Source: Liolophura sinensis (taxonomy: Eukaryota > Mollusca > Polyplacophora > Chitonida > Chitonidae). Taken from it: a stretch of 60,000 nucleotides of DNA. Positions 22,001 to 37,000 of this stretch are shown here, piece after piece. The number at the start of each line of letters is the position of its first letter. Position 1 is the first letter of the stretch. The notes under the pieces were generated by a model. It did not search any database. It saw only the letters and a program-made list of their open reading frames with translations, and was not told the origin of the DNA. The stretch spans positions 746,001-806,000 of the forward strand of contig NC_088300.1 of assembly GCF_032854445.1 (NCBI RefSeq), in the 5' to 3' direction. The position numbers and the translations under genes are program-made.

Positions 22001-25000
22001 TGACTTAGAGGTTTAACATTGACTGGTATCTCGGCACCATTCTTAGGAACTACACAGTGACTTGACTTAGAGGTTTAACATTGACTGGTATCTCGGCACC
22101 ATTCTCAGGAACTGCACAATGACGTGACTTGGAGGTTTTAACATTGACTGGTATCACGGCACCATTCTCAGGGACACTGCACAATGACTTGACTTGGAGG
22201 TTTAACATTGACTGGTATCTCAGCACCATTCTCAGGAACTGCACAATGACATGACTTGGAGGTTTAACATTGACTGGTATCTCGGCACCATTCTCAGGGA
22301 CACTGCACAGTGACTTGACTTGGAGGTTTAACATTGACTGGTATCTTGGCACCATTCTCAGGGACTGCACAATGACATGACTTAGAGGTTTAACATTGAC
22401 TGGTATCTCGGCACCATTCTCAGGAACTGCACAATGACGTGACTTGGAGGTTTAACATTAACTGGTGTCTCAGCGCCATTCTCAGGGACACTGCACAGTG
22501 ACTTGACTTGGAGGTTTAACATTAACTGGTGTCTCAGCACCATTCTCAGGTACACTGCACAGTGACTTGACTTGGAGGTTTAACATTGACTGGTATCTCG
22601 GCACCATTCTCAGGAACTGCACAATGACTTGACTTAGAGGTTTAACATTGACTGGTATCTCGGCACCATTCTCAGGAACTGCACAATGACTTGACTTAGA
22701 GGTTTAAATTTTTTGATTGTAGATACATTCGTATATATGGCCGAAAGTTCTCTAAAGATGACCATGTGTTGTTGATCAAGCTGCTGTATGATTTGGTGAC
22801 AATCCCGGAGCTGGAAATTTGCCTTGTGGTCAAATTCAGTAACTTGCTCAGCACATTGCTCAAGTAAGTTTGTCTTTTCTGTGAAAAAAAAAAAATAAAT
22901 AAATAAATAAGTAGATTTTCTTGAGAACTTACTTATGTCTATATAATGGGAGACAGCTTAAAACTTACATTGAAATCTGAGATAAATATTGAGAAGATAT
23001 GTTTCCTGTACAACATGTACTTCAGATGTGGAGCTTGGCCAGTTTTTGCACGTTTAAGTTAACAATTATACTTAGCAGATTAGTGTCATTCAGACTGCTG
23101 CAGTAAAATCACCCATTCATGTGCGCATTGTTTTTACAGGAAAAGAGAACTGTTGACCAGGGATGACCTGGAGTTGCAGTGGAAACCATTATACAACCTT
23201 GTGGAATCCATATTGTACTCTAGATATGAACAGCATGGGCTACAGCTCTTTCCCTCGTATGGCTTTTTTCTCAGCATTTTTATGTTGTACATGTAATTAT
23301 AATATATCCATAGCACAGAGCTAATTAATGTCAAATGTAGATTAACTGTGCATCAGGTAATTTGTGATTTTTGTATCATAATTCATTTCTGCTGAATTTC
23401 TCTGATTAAATGTGAGAATTGAAATTTTGTACATGTATCTTCATCACTTTGTTGTTTGAACTTACCACTAAATTGTTGTACATTGATTTAATATTATTGG
23501 ACATAATGCCATATCAGACACTCCAACACAGTCAGTACAAATCCATGGTCATAGTTTTTTCACTTTTACCCCGAAAATGTGCATTGTCAGTGTATGATAT
23601 GGTTTGCTTTTGATGTGCACAGGAACATTGATGGGACTCTTAAAGGGCTGGTCAGAGTTTGCAGACCGTAAGTTATCTGCCTTATTTAGGATTTAATGAC
23701 TCTTTTGTTCCCTTGTGTACTCCATATATGTTTGCTTCACTACCTTCAAAAATACCACCCTGTTCTGAATATTTTCTTCCAAATGTTAATTTTATAATAA
23801 GGCTTAAAGTTTTCTAAGAACATTTTGTTCCCCCTTGTGTACCTATTTTATTTTAAACAATATAATGTAGTCATGCAATAAAAAATGGTGAGATAATGGG
23901 CATGTATGTTACGCTGAGCTGTATAAAAGTCGAACCAGCCATCCTGTCTCAGATGTGTTACGCTCAGCTGTATAAAAGTTGAACCAGCCATCCTGTCTCA
24001 GATGTGTTACGCTGAGCTGTATAAAAGTTGAACCAGCCATCCTTTCTCAGATGTGTTTTACGCTGAGCTGTATAAAAGTTGAACCAACCATCCTGTCTCA
24101 GATGTGTTACGCTCAGCTGTATAAAAGTTGAACCAGCCATCCTGTCTCAGATGTGTTACACTCAGCTGTATAAAAGTTCAACCAGTCATCCTGTCTCAGA
24201 TGTAGAATTTCCATGTGTGCCTGCGTAAGCTTTTCTCAATGCTTTGATGACAGTAATTGGCTGACTGTGTAGATATTAGAGTTTAGGTTGTTCTTCAGCA
24301 GATTTGCGGGAGTCCTCCACCAATATGCCATGCATGTTAAACTTTCTTTGGGGCTCAAAATCTGTACATCGTAGATCTGTGCCAACAAATCTATTTATCT
24401 GGTTTTCCTGCGTATAGGGCATTTTTTGTTTTGTTTTTATTTATGTTAACATTTAATTATCGTTTCTGTTTGCAGTTACTTCCCTTTGGAGGCTACCCAA
24501 GAAATGTTGGATGAGTGGCGTCCTCTGCTTTGTCCATATGACATCACTATAATAAAGGGATTGGGATATTTTGAGAACTTTCTTCCCACTAAACTACCTC
24601 CAGAGCATCACAGTAAAGGATTCAAGTAAGCTGTGTCAATAGTTTTGATATTTTGTTACCTAAACTTGTTACAATTTGTCCTGTTGTAAGTGCCCAAGAT
24701 AGAAACATTTGGCTTTGTGAAATTAAAAGATGGAAATGTAGTTTGTACATATATTCTTGCCTTGTGGTGAAGTGCAGCAAAAGTTAACATTTTCAATTAT
24801 TAAATGGCAAGTTTTGTTGATAAATTTGAATAATTTTCAGTGAATGTACATGTATAATGTTATGCATACTCTGAGCAGATTTGCTTATGTACAAGCTGGC
24901 ATTGCTATTGAACTTTGCCCTTTATACTTTCAGACTTTGGTTTGAAGAGATGATGAATATGTGGGACTCCTTTCATAACACACCATCATTTGAAAATGTA

Positions 25001-28000
25001 GGATTTTTGGCTTGGATCATTTTAACAGTTCACAAACTATATTTTTATTAATCCTGTAATTTGCCTGATTTTGCCGTACACAGACCTTCTTCTATTTATA
25101 TGATGTCTTGATATGGTAGGACTTCCTGCCACTCTGTGTCTACCCTAGATCCTCAACCTTTTCACGTATGAAAGATCCACTTTTCAGTGCAATTTATACA
25201 TATTTTGGAGAAAAAACTGCATTGATTGGTTTCAGGGTTTCACAAAAAAGTATAATTTTATCAGTGAATACAGAATAAAGCCTTCAGAATATGCTTAAAT
25301 AAACACCTTGCAAACATGTGAAAAAAATAAAGAATTACAGTAGTTTTTGCAAATATTTGTATATTTTTGTGCATGTGCCAACAATGATAAAAAGGTACAG
25401 AAAATTGTAATGCCTACATGTTTTGCCTGTGCCATTCACTTTTTATAATGTCAAAGGATCCATGTTTTTTCATTTTTCATACAATAGCTTTTGGTGGCGT
25501 TATTTTCACGCCTGGCAAGTGACAACATTGGTTATGTGGACTGGACGCCTTATATACCAAAGGTAACTGTTTCTGTTTCTCCTATGTCTTCTTACGCTTG
25601 ACATATTTTTCGACCTGTTTAAGGTTTCTGTGCACAGCATTTTCTATTCCAGAGTAATTTACTAACTTGTCATGATGTGGATATGTTTGATTTTTTTTAA
25701 TGGTGAACATAGTTTTAAGAGATTTCTAGTCCTTTTATCTTACTTGATTTTGTTTCAGATCTTTACTAGAATCATACGGAGCTATAATCTTCCAGTGGGC
25801 ACCCAGTCTGTGCAGATTGGCCGTTCACATAACAGCTACGATGTGGGAAGAACCTCAACATGGATGGCAGCTATGCTGGTAAGTATCACAATTAAAATTA
25901 ATAGTTCACATTTTAAAGCTTTAAAGTCTATGATCTATGTTAGTATTTAGAGGATATAATTTGTATCTGTCACTGGGTAATATGAGACATACTGTCTAGG
26001 AAAGGTCTGCAAACAATTTGCTCATTTCTTCATCCCAGTTTCCTCCCACCGTAATGCTGGCTGTCGTCGTATAGGAGAAAAGATTCTCACAACAACATTC
26101 TAGAGTAGTGAGGTCTGCATCAAATATGACCACCCCACTTACTCATAGCAACATTCTAGAGTGAGGTCTGCATCAAATGTGACCGCCCTGTTTTACTCAC
26201 AACCATATTCTAGAGTGAGGTCTGCATCAAATGTGACCACCCTTGCTTGCTCACAACAATATTCTAGAGTGAGGTCTGCATCAAATGTGACCACCCCGCT
26301 TACTCACAACAACATTCTAGAGTGAGGTCTGCATCAAATGTGACCACCCCGCTTACTCACAGCAATATTCTAGAGTGAGGTCTGCATCAGATGTGACCAC
26401 CCCGCTTACTCACAACAACATTCTAGAGTAGTGAGGTCTGCATCAGATGTGACCACCCCTGCTTGCTCACAACAACATTCTAGAGTGAGGTCTGCATCAA
26501 ATGTGACCACCCCGCTTACTCACAACAACATTCTAGAGTGAGGTCTGGATCAAATGTGACCACCCTGCTTACTCACAACAACATTCTAGAGTGAGGTCTG
26601 CATCAAATGTGACCACCCCTGCTTACTCACAACAACATTCTAGAGTGAGGTCTGGATCAAATGTGACCACCCCTGCTTGCTCACAACAACATTCTAGAGT
26701 GAGGTCTGCATCAAATGTGACCACCCCTACTTACTCACAACAACATTCTAGAGTGAGGCTTGTATCAAATGTGACCACCCCTGCTTACTCACAACAACAA
26801 ATAAATTTACAAACCTGGACACATTATATGTCCATCATTCTTTCCACTAATGTATTTCACGGCAAATGTTTATTTTTTTTATTTTTTATTTGGATGAATG
26901 TCTTCTAAGGTACTGCTGTAAGGTGGTGAAATGGAATGTCCTTTGTCAACACAAAAATATCTGAAGAAGAAATATTGTCTTTATACATAAGTGATTGCTT
27001 CAGTCATGTAAAAGTTGTTGTAATTTCAAAGCTTGGAGCTTGTATAAAGGTGCAATATGATATATAAAGGAAAGGAAGAAAGGTGTGGTAAGATATGCTG
27101 TGCTTGTACTTTGTACCCCAGGGAGGTGGAAGCTCTGCTCAGGACACCATAGATAAACTGTTTGGGGGTCTCCAGACGTTTTACCATCCGTCCAACATGG
27201 GTCGATGGAATGTAAGTATGTTATGGATTTCAGAAAAGCACACAGCATGGGAAATGAAAGTAGTCCTGACCAAGCTTTATCATTCCTGTGTCAAGTTGTG
27301 ATGGATTTCAGAAAGCACACAGCATGGGAAATGAATGTAGTCCTGACCAAGCTTTATCATTCCTGTGTCAAGTGTGATGGATTTCAGAAAAGCACACAAC
27401 ATGGGAAATGAAAGTAGTCCTGACCAAGCTTTATCTTTCCTGTGTCGAGTTGTGAAGTGTATAGGCTTCTGTATATAATATGATGTTATTTTAAAATGCA
27501 TGTAATGGCATTCAGTAATATTAATAGGTTATCATGTAACAACTCCGTTTTCCATCATGGATAGGGTTTAATATAGTACAGTAGCGACCTTCAGATTCAT
27601 TACTGCTAGTATGTCTAGTGTGGCAAAAATATGCATACGTTGTATTTTACAGATGAAGTTGAATCAGGTTTTACTGAGGTTACCACAAGCTGTTGTGAGA
27701 AGGATTCACAGGTAAGAATGTGTTCAGTCCAACAGGGTCTTTGTAATAGCTCATTCTGATGTAGCTGTTGGCATCAGAGGTGTCCAAAGGAAAAAAGATA
27801 CTAATTAGTTTTGAAATGTCTCCTATTCTGTACAATCTGATCGCCCAGTTTATTTTCCTGTTACACTTATATTTTCTGAATTGCTATTGTTGTAACATTT
27901 TTTCTGTGACAGAGAGCGATATCGAAAGCCTTCTTGGGAGCAGTCAATCCCAGACTCTCACAAAATGACAGATGACGAAATCACTCGCTTTGTGCTGTGT

Positions 28001-31000
28001 ATGAGACCTGTGGCTCTCATTGCGATATTTGGGAAGTTTGGATCCCATGAAGCGGGACTGGCATTGAAATATCTAGCAACTTTACGTCCTGAACTGATTG
28101 TACCTCCACTTCTAGAGAGGTGAGCTATACACCAATGTCCCCCATGACTTTGAATATTTTGATTATCTTTAATTATGTATTGTACAAATTATAACGCTCT
28201 GCAAACATGACTTTAGATATTGGCTATGACCTGCATTTAACAAGGCCTGAGAGAATCACTATCACTATTCTGTTCTATTGTTTTCTTTGGAAACTCGAAT
28301 CGGTGCGTCTACTTTTGTTGGAAGTCTAGAAAGTATGTACTGTGACTCGTTGATCTGTGCTGATCCCTGGGTTACCAGTTACTGTGTCTGTTCCCTTCTC
28401 AGTGGCAACTTCGGGCTTTTGCTGCTTTGAAATGACACCGTATGCAGATTTCTCACAATCAGATCCTATTGTATATCGTCTCCCATGTTTTGTCTATGCG
28501 ATATTCCAAGGAGTTATACTGCCCTGATTTGTAAAATTATCTTATTGAGACTAGTACACACACATATACATGGATGTTTGGTTTTCGTCTCACTCGGCTA
28601 ATGAATACCCTGTAGCCAGATTTGTGTCTATTTCTAATAATTATTGCAAATCATATCTATTGCCGCTAAATTACATATACGTTTTCTTCCGTCATAGTCA
28701 GCCTCTTCTGGCAAACAATGCCCCAGCATTTACTGTCTTGTTCTTTATATGACTCTTTTCCTTGTCTACTCTTCTTTTTTTCTTTTCTGTTTTTGTGATT
28801 TAACATGCCTGTTCGCGGTGTCATTTACTCCAATACCTATATCTGCCTGGACTTACTTACTATACAAACTGTACCCGTAATGGATAATATCATAAATACC
28901 GAGTCTGCTCCACTCCCGAACTCTCTTTCCATCCTTCCTTTCCACAATCAATCTTCTCTTCACGAATTCTGCTCTGACGTGATATCAACCTTGTTTTCAT
29001 CAACAACGTGCTTTAACCCCATTGACCTCAGTGAAAATGAACATTGTAAATCACCTACGGATGACAATCATTACGAAATATCACATTGGAATAAAATTGC
29101 TGATCTCCAGTCTAGTTATTTCACCCAAACTCAGTTTATCTCAACCTTTTATGACAGCAAAGGCCTATTCTCTGTCTCTCACTTCAATATACGTAGCATG
29201 AGGAAACACTTTGAGGAAACTGTTGGATTCTTGCAGAAGCTTAATTTAACTTCACTGTGTTTGGGTTCTCGGAAAGTTGGCTAACAGAATCAAATGAGTC
29301 CTTGTGTGCGATCCCCGGCTATACAATGTTCTCAGAGTCAAGTCAGGATAAGAAAGGAGGAGGTGTTGTCTTGTACTTAAGCAATATCGTTTCGTCGTGT
29401 ATCATACAACACGGCCTGGGTGACAAAGCTTTGCGCGATGAATATGGAAGCGTTCGCTTCCAAAATCTTTATATATAAATAGTCATGATGTGTCTAACAA
29501 AGACGATATAGCTGACAGTTTCAATAATTTTTTTTTTTTTGCCATGGCATCTAACATTGAATCAAAAATACCGCATGCTACATGCGACTTTGCTCAATAC
29601 CTTGGCCAGCCAATCTCAAATACATTCAATTTCTCACCCATCTCACAGGCAACCATTTCTTCGACAATTGACTCCTTAAAATTGTATGCACCTGGAATTG
29701 ATGGTATCAATATGTCCGATCTCAAACTGGTTTCCGAGTATATTTCTACTCCGTTAGCTGACATGATTAACTTATCTTTCAAAAGTGGTCACGTCCCGGA
29801 CTCATTAAAGATTGCTAAAGTTACACCCATTCATAAGTCAGGAGAACTCCAGAAAATTATGGACCGATATCTGTCCTCCCAGCCATAAGTAAAATATTTA
29901 AAAAACCTCCAGCAGTCAATATTACAAGTTATCTCAAAGAAAATAATACCATATCGCCAGATCATTATGGTTTTCGTGCCGATCATTCCACCATGAATGC
30001 AGCATGTTCTTTACACGATTTTCTTGTATCTGCAACAAGAGAAAGACTTCTGAGAAAAGAACGAAACTACTCTTGTTACTTTTTTAGACTTGTCGAAAGC
30101 ATTTGATACTGTGAATCACAAGATACTCCTTACTAAACTTAAGCATTACGGCGTTCAGGCCAAACCACTCCTATGGCTGTCAGGTTATTTAGCTGGCCGG
30201 ACTCAGTGTGTCCAATATGACTCTATAGATCTTTCTTTAGCCCAAGTTGACTGTGAAGTCCCACAGCGATCCATCCTAGGGCCCATCTTATTTCTTTGCT
30301 ATATCAACAACATAACTAATGTCACCACTGTACTGAAATATGTATCATTCGCCGACGACACAAGTGTGTGTAGCTCATCAAGAAATTTAAACGAAGCAGT
30401 CACTACCATGTGTGCTGAACTCAAAAAGATTCGTGACTGGATAACTTCAAACAGGCTATCGTTAAACATGAACAAAACCAAATGTATGGTCATCCGACCA
30501 GTATCCTCTTCTCTTAAGGACATTCCTCGGCTTTCTGTGCAAGGGTCAGTTATAGATTATGTTTCTGAATTTAAATTTTTGGGTATAATGTTTAACAGCA
30601 AACTTTCCTAGACATCCCGTATCGGTTACATTTGCAAAAAAGAATCTCGCAACACTGGCATAATTAAGCATATTAAACACTTTATAAACAAACCAACTCT
30701 ACTAATACTTTACAACTCCTTAGTTTCCCCTTTTCTGAACTGTGCTTGTGTTTTACGGGGTAACACTTATTCCTCTCATCTCAAACCCTTGAGTCTGTAA
30801 CAGAAATGCGCAGTGCGTTCAGTACGCGTGACAAACTCTCCACCGATCCGTGTCGGAGATCTGCTGACGCGTGACACACCCTCCACCGAGCCGTGTTGAA
30901 GACCTGCTGACGCGTGACACACCCTCCACCGAGCCGTGTCGGAGACCTGCTGACGCGTGACAAACCCTCCACCGAGCCGTGTCGGAGACCTGCTGAGGCA

Positions 31001-34000
31001 CATAGGATTATCCTCGGAGGTGTGAATATAGTCCCGTCCACTGACTAATCCTTACCTAGTTTCCAAGCGAAGGTGTAGTCTATGTGAACATAGAGCAATG
31101 AAAAATGAACAGTTTACCTCAGCAAAATAAAATAAGTTCAACTTGATTAAGTGGTTTAAGGGAGTAAATATATGATCGAAGTCATTGATTGGTGTAGACG
31201 GTCGGCGTACTAATTTTGCTAGAGGCCTACATTGGTGTTATGCCATATAGAACTGTACAGCAGATATTTTATAGCAAACTCCACAAATCTTCACAGAAAC
31301 TTCACAATCCAACACACCTTCCTTGTGAGTAAGGCACGTGCAATACTGCACACCTCCCACCTAGGACATTGCCCGAACAAAGGCAGACAGCGGTCTGGTG
31401 TTGTCGTGCCTTTGCATGATCCTCCACACGTGTTTCCTATCATTTGTATAACAGTCACGTCTTAATATCATCACACATTTATATTACTGTAAGGATCGTT
31501 GTAAGCCTCGTTGTAAGAGCTAAAAAAAAAAACCCGAAACATGTATGTTCAGGACAGAAGCAGGCATCACCGGGCTGCAGACCTTTCACCTTCAGATTGA
31601 CAAACATGTAGGCCTGGCCAGAGCTATCAGTGTTTTCAACCAGTAACCTGAAATGGCTGGTGCATTTTTTTTTAAATTTGACAAGTGTCTTTACGAAGTT
31701 TTCAAGATTAGCCTACATTAATTATTGATTGTCTGCAGACTAAATTGTTGACCAAAATGCCACCTGGGAAGTTATACAGAATAGGGATGTACACAGAAAC
31801 AGTGAATCCAGCTCCAGCAGTTTGGAGTGATTAATTCGTTTTTATTGTTTTAAGATTTTCAAAACCATACAGTCTGTGTCAGTTAATAAAATTGCACACT
31901 TGTGAATATTATTTACTTACCCCAGTACCACATGCCTGTTGTTCTTCAATCTTGGCAAAGTGTGGACACTTAAGACAGCATGAGTTCTTTCAGGTCTCTG
32001 CATTAAGCTCTTAGTATTTTAATTAAGCCTGCAATAAACCGCTTTGCTGTTGCTGTTGCTGTTGCTGCCAGCTTCCATGAATAGTTTACACAAATATAGT
32101 AAACACCAAAACCGGAAAGACAACAACTCATAAACATATGTTATTGATACACGTATAAGATAGTCCCAAACATTTTGCTTTAACTTTTGTTCAAGTTCAC
32201 AAATAAAATTTAATATCTGATTTCATCTGGGTGTTGGTTCAAACAATGTGTTGTTAAGCATAAATGAATCCCATGAAGGCATTTTGTAGTTAAGGAGAGT
32301 CAGTAAAGAAAATATTAAAGGCACGGTGTGCCCGATAAGCAAAAAATTCAAATGAAGTGTATTGGTGCAAATGTAAAATTATTTCTTGTTGTCTGAGAAA
32401 AAACTTTCGAAAAAAACATTTTTTTACTTCATGTGTTACCTGTGTCTGTGCTTTTCCTGCATGGTTTGATATATACGACAAATTGTCCACAAAGTCATAT
32501 ACACAAAATCTAACTTGTATTTTATTGTGTTTTCATTTATTACCACTTTTTGTACATGAAATTTGTATTGTGATACCACGTTGTTGTTGCAAGGTGACAG
32601 TTTGGTCTTGTGAATTACTGAGAGGCAGATAGTTTTGTACTGGCAAATGACACAACAAGGAAAACCTTCTACAGAAGAAATGAAAATAGGCCTGTTTGTC
32701 CACTTTTTATGGGAGATGAAGAATCGGTCGTGGTGCTCCATTACGAATCTTGCATGGACTCACACGTAATCACTACTTTAAAAGAAGATATCCACGCTGC
32801 AGTCAAAAAGGACACACATCAGTAATTTTACTTTGGTTACATGTATGGTGTTAGTCTTTCAAAACTTCTTTTAAATCAGTTCTAACAAACTAGATATTCG
32901 GTCATCAACTTTCCACAGCCTGCGCTTATGCATAACAAAGCTCAGCCACGTGTGTGTGATCAGTGACAGTGGACGGATCACTGACTCTGCAGGTGAGCCT
33001 CTTTACAGGCGCTGTACAAGCTCTGTAAAAGACCTCTGGGATCGCGATAATCTCCTGCCTAATTTAGACTGTTAGCCTGAGCCGTACTGTACGGGTTGAT
33101 TACCTGCTGGAATAACAGCAGGCTCTTCTTTCCTCTTGTATGACATTCATCATTTATGCAAGTCAAGGTTTTTGGTAGCCTTCTGAGTTGTTGCTTTCTC
33201 TGGGCTAAGGTCCCAGGATAACCAAACTGCCTTTGACTTATGTCAGACTTTGTATAGACTTCAGAACAATTTACTGTGTTTACTGTGTCAAAATAGTGAT
33301 TTATCTTATTCATTTTTATTTTTGCGTCACAATTTTAACCTATGTAATAATTACTGTGTAAGTTCAAATCCAGGTTCAGGTCAGATCATTTTTTTGAAAA
33401 TGAATCATTTGATGGGATTGGGTGTGTCGGTAAAGAGTAAAAATCTGAGCTGACACCCTCAAAACCCTAATACAACCTGCAACACGTGAAACCAGCTGCA
33501 TGTGCAGTCAAGTTTATCTGACGTCAGCTTATGTAGAAATCTTATGTTGTACTCTAGAAACCTGTAAGATATATGTTAAGCTTGACTTGATATTTCTGTC
33601 TGTAGAACATATCCAGCCATGGAAACCTTGACAGAGCCTCACCGTTTGATTTCCTGTATGACCTCCCTGGTGGGTGTGGCTGGGCCCATGTTGAGGGCAG
33701 GCAAATGGTACAAGGAAGGGCCCTCCCATATCCTGCCATTGCTGCGCTTGTCTCTGCCTGGTATTGACCCTAATGACTTCAAGAAGTGTTTGGTAAGATT
33801 GACACATTTGGTTTTTAACACTTTCACATGATGAACTTGACATTTTTGAAACCACTATTTTCATGTCAAGATAAATTTTAAGGGTTCAGTTATTGCGTTT
33901 GGAGTAGTTCAGTGCAGTAAATCAAGAAAACAGGTGCACAGAAGTCGGTGTAAAAAGGGCTAAAATGATGACATAGACAGTGTGAAAGTAAACAAGTGTA

Positions 34001-37000
34001 CGGCTAACTTCAAGGGGTACAAATGTTGCCTGGTAGAGACAAGGATGAGAGATTACTGACCCTTGCAGTTCAGCTTGACCTCGTGTGCCACCCCCTTTGG
34101 GGAGTCCGAGGATCAATTTTGTACTTTATGATTAATTAAAGTCTCTGTCTCCTTTGATTTGATCTAAAATGACCTGAGGTCAATACTTATGGCAAGACAA
34201 ATGTCAGAAACACATGTATTAGAAAAGATTCATAAATTACTTGCAATTTTAGAGTAAATCATAGGGCACATGTAATCCTGCTTCATCCCAGCTCAATCTT
34301 ATAAACATTTATCATGTGGATTTTTTTTACTTACCCTTATATTTGTTTTCTTAGGTGCATAGGTCACCTGTAATCCCTCTTTGTCCTATCTCAATCTTAT
34401 AAACATTTATCATGTGGACAGTCTTACTTACCCTTATATTTGTTTTCTCAGGTGCATAGGTCACCTGTAATCCTTTTTTTATCCTATCTCAATCTTATAA
34501 ACATTTATCATGTGGACAGTCTTACATACCTTTGTATTTGTTTTCTCAGGTGACATTTCAGATGATCTCCACGTTTGTGTCACTGGTGCCTCTTGTAGAT
34601 TGCTCAGAGGCTAACCTGGTCAGGACAGATCTCACTGAGGTGGGTTCAGTTAGCCGATTCTTACAGTGAAAGCCAGCAAATTTTCTCCACTACTGAGAGT
34701 TTTAATTTGTTTTTTTTTTGGATTCAGCTTTTGTTTCTGGTGATACATAACTCCTGACATATTTCATTTGTTAATAACACATTTGAAGATACATATATTC
34801 TCAGTGCATATCCCTGTATTTTCCTAGAAAGCCTCTGTGAATCTGTTTTTTTGGAGTTCTCTCGTTCAGGAGTTTTTAAGCTTTTCATCTTTGTTTGCAG
34901 GAGGAGAGAGAGCTGTGCTCTGCTACTGCCCAGTTTGAGGACTTTGTCTTGCAGTATATGGATAAGTAAGACCTAATTTATTTGAAAAGTATTCTTTCAA
35001 ACAATTACAGAAGAAAAAAGCGTAATAAGAAAATATAAGGATATCTCTGTTCCTACAACAGTAGCTGGGCTGCTGCTTTGGCTGAATAGTTAGAGCGTCC
35101 GCCTAGATGTCGGGAGACCCAGGATCAAATCCAGGTTGGGTCATACCAAAGACTTGTTGCTGCCTTGCTTGGCGCTCATCACTGAGAGATTAGAGCAAGG
35201 AAACAGGATTGGGTAGTCTGGTGTCAGTATAATGTGACTAGGTGGGGTGTGATGTCTGGTATCTTCGACGTGATACTTCAGTGACGCCTGCACTTAGGTG
35301 GCATGAGCTCGCCCTGCTACAAGAAAACACAGTATATGTACACACCTAATGTCTCCTTGTTGTCACATGACAGGAAAATTGTTAAGTACAATGTTAAACC
35401 CCAAGCAGACATACATGCATACAACAGTGGCTTCACGCTGTTATAAGTGGTCATCAATGACAGATGGTGATAACAGTTGGCTTTATGATTCTGAGGTCAG
35501 GTTTTCTAGTCTAGATAGTGAGGGCTTAAAAACAGGTCTTACTTTTATTGGAGTAGAGTTATAATGACACAAGACTTATATTGCTGTCAAATGTTTATCT
35601 TCATTCTATTATTACCTCAGGATCTTTATGTTGATTGAGAACAATGCTCAAGACAATGGTCACACCACAGAGCACCTGAATCCAGAACAGAGACTACTGG
35701 AGCTGGGTCTGACCTCTACCTTCACATCAGTCCTTCAGCAGTCCTCCACACCAATATTCCAGGTAACTACCTTACTCTCTGACCTTCAGCAGTCCTCCAC
35801 ACCAATATTCCAGGTAACTACCTTACTCTCTGTCCTTCAGCAGTCCTCCACACCAATATTCCAGGTAACTACCTTACTCTCTGTCCTTCAGCAGTCCTCC
35901 ACACCAATATTCCAGGTAACTACCTTACTCTCTGTCCTTCAGCAGTCTTCCACACCAATATCTCAGATAACTCCACCTTCCTCTCTGACCTTCAGCAGTC
36001 CTCCATACCAATATTCCAGGTAACTACCTTACTCTCTGTCCTTCAGCAGTCTTCCACACCAATATCTCAGATAACTCCACCTTCCTCTCTGACCTTCAGC
36101 AGTCCTCCACACCAATATTCCAGGTAACTACCTTACTCTCTGTCCTTCAGCAGTCCTCCACACTAATATCTCAGATAACCCCACCTTCCTGTCTGACCTT
36201 CAGCAGTCCTCCACACCAATATTCCAGGTAACTACCTTACTCTCTGACCTTCAGCAGTCCTCCACACCAATATTCCAGGTAACTACCTTACTCTCTGTCC
36301 TTCAGCAGTCCTCCACACCAATATTCCAGGTAACTACCTTACTCTCTGTCCTTCAGCAGTCCTCCACACCAATATTCCAGGTAACTACCTTACTCTCTGT
36401 CCTTCAGCAGTCTTCCACACCAATATCTCAGATAACTCCACCTTCCTCTCTGACCTTCAGCAGTCCTCCATACCAATATTCCAGGTAACTACCTTACTCT
36501 CTGTCCTTCAGCAGTCTTCCACACCAATATCTCAGATAACTCCACCTTCCTCTCTGACCTTCAGCAGTCCTCCACACCAATATTCCAGGTAACTACCTTA
36601 CTCTCTGTCCTTCAGCAGTCCTCCACACTAATATCTCAGATAACCCCACCTTCCTGTCTGACCTTCAGCAGTCCTCCACACCAATATTCCAGGTAACTAC
36701 CTTACTCTCTGACCTTCAGCAGTCCTCCACACCAATATTCCAGGTAACTACCTTACTCTCTGTCCTTCAGCAGTCCTCCACACCAATATTCCAGGTAACT
36801 ACCTTACTCTCTGTCCTTCAGCAGTCCTCCACACCAATATTCCAGGTAACTACCTTACTCTCTGACCTTCAGCAGTCCTCCACACCAATATTCCAGGTAA
36901 CTACCTTACTCTCTGTCCTTCAGCAGTCCTCCACACCAATATCTCAGATAACTCCACCTTCCTCTCTGACCTTCAGCAGTCCTCCACACCAAAATTCCAG

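Larger units (their letters stand above)
28800..31120 (+). mobile_element. Decayed non-LTR retrotransposon in PSME4 intron 11
   Basis: This sense-strand LINE remnant in intron 11 preserves endonuclease N-terminal blocks ([33 protein letters not shown] at 29180-29390). A deletion joins these to the pre-RT region ([31 protein letters not shown]) and then the RT palm. Stops and frameshifts occur at about 29270, 29475, 29865 and 30085. The closing part after RT ([24 protein letters not shown]) is split by a 43 bp minisatellite, and [10 protein letters not shown] resumes at about 30995. It resembles CR1/Jockey-type elements without RNase H; clade unproven, boundaries approximate. Confidence 0.85.

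Noticed and set aside
29490-30611. Host gene in PSME4 intron 11
   Set aside because: Frames match LINE pre-RT and RT blocks and are broken; this is a retrotransposon remnant.
35067-35140. tRNA gene in intron 14
   Set aside because: Same reason: tRNA-like head of a SINE, followed by a non-tRNA body.
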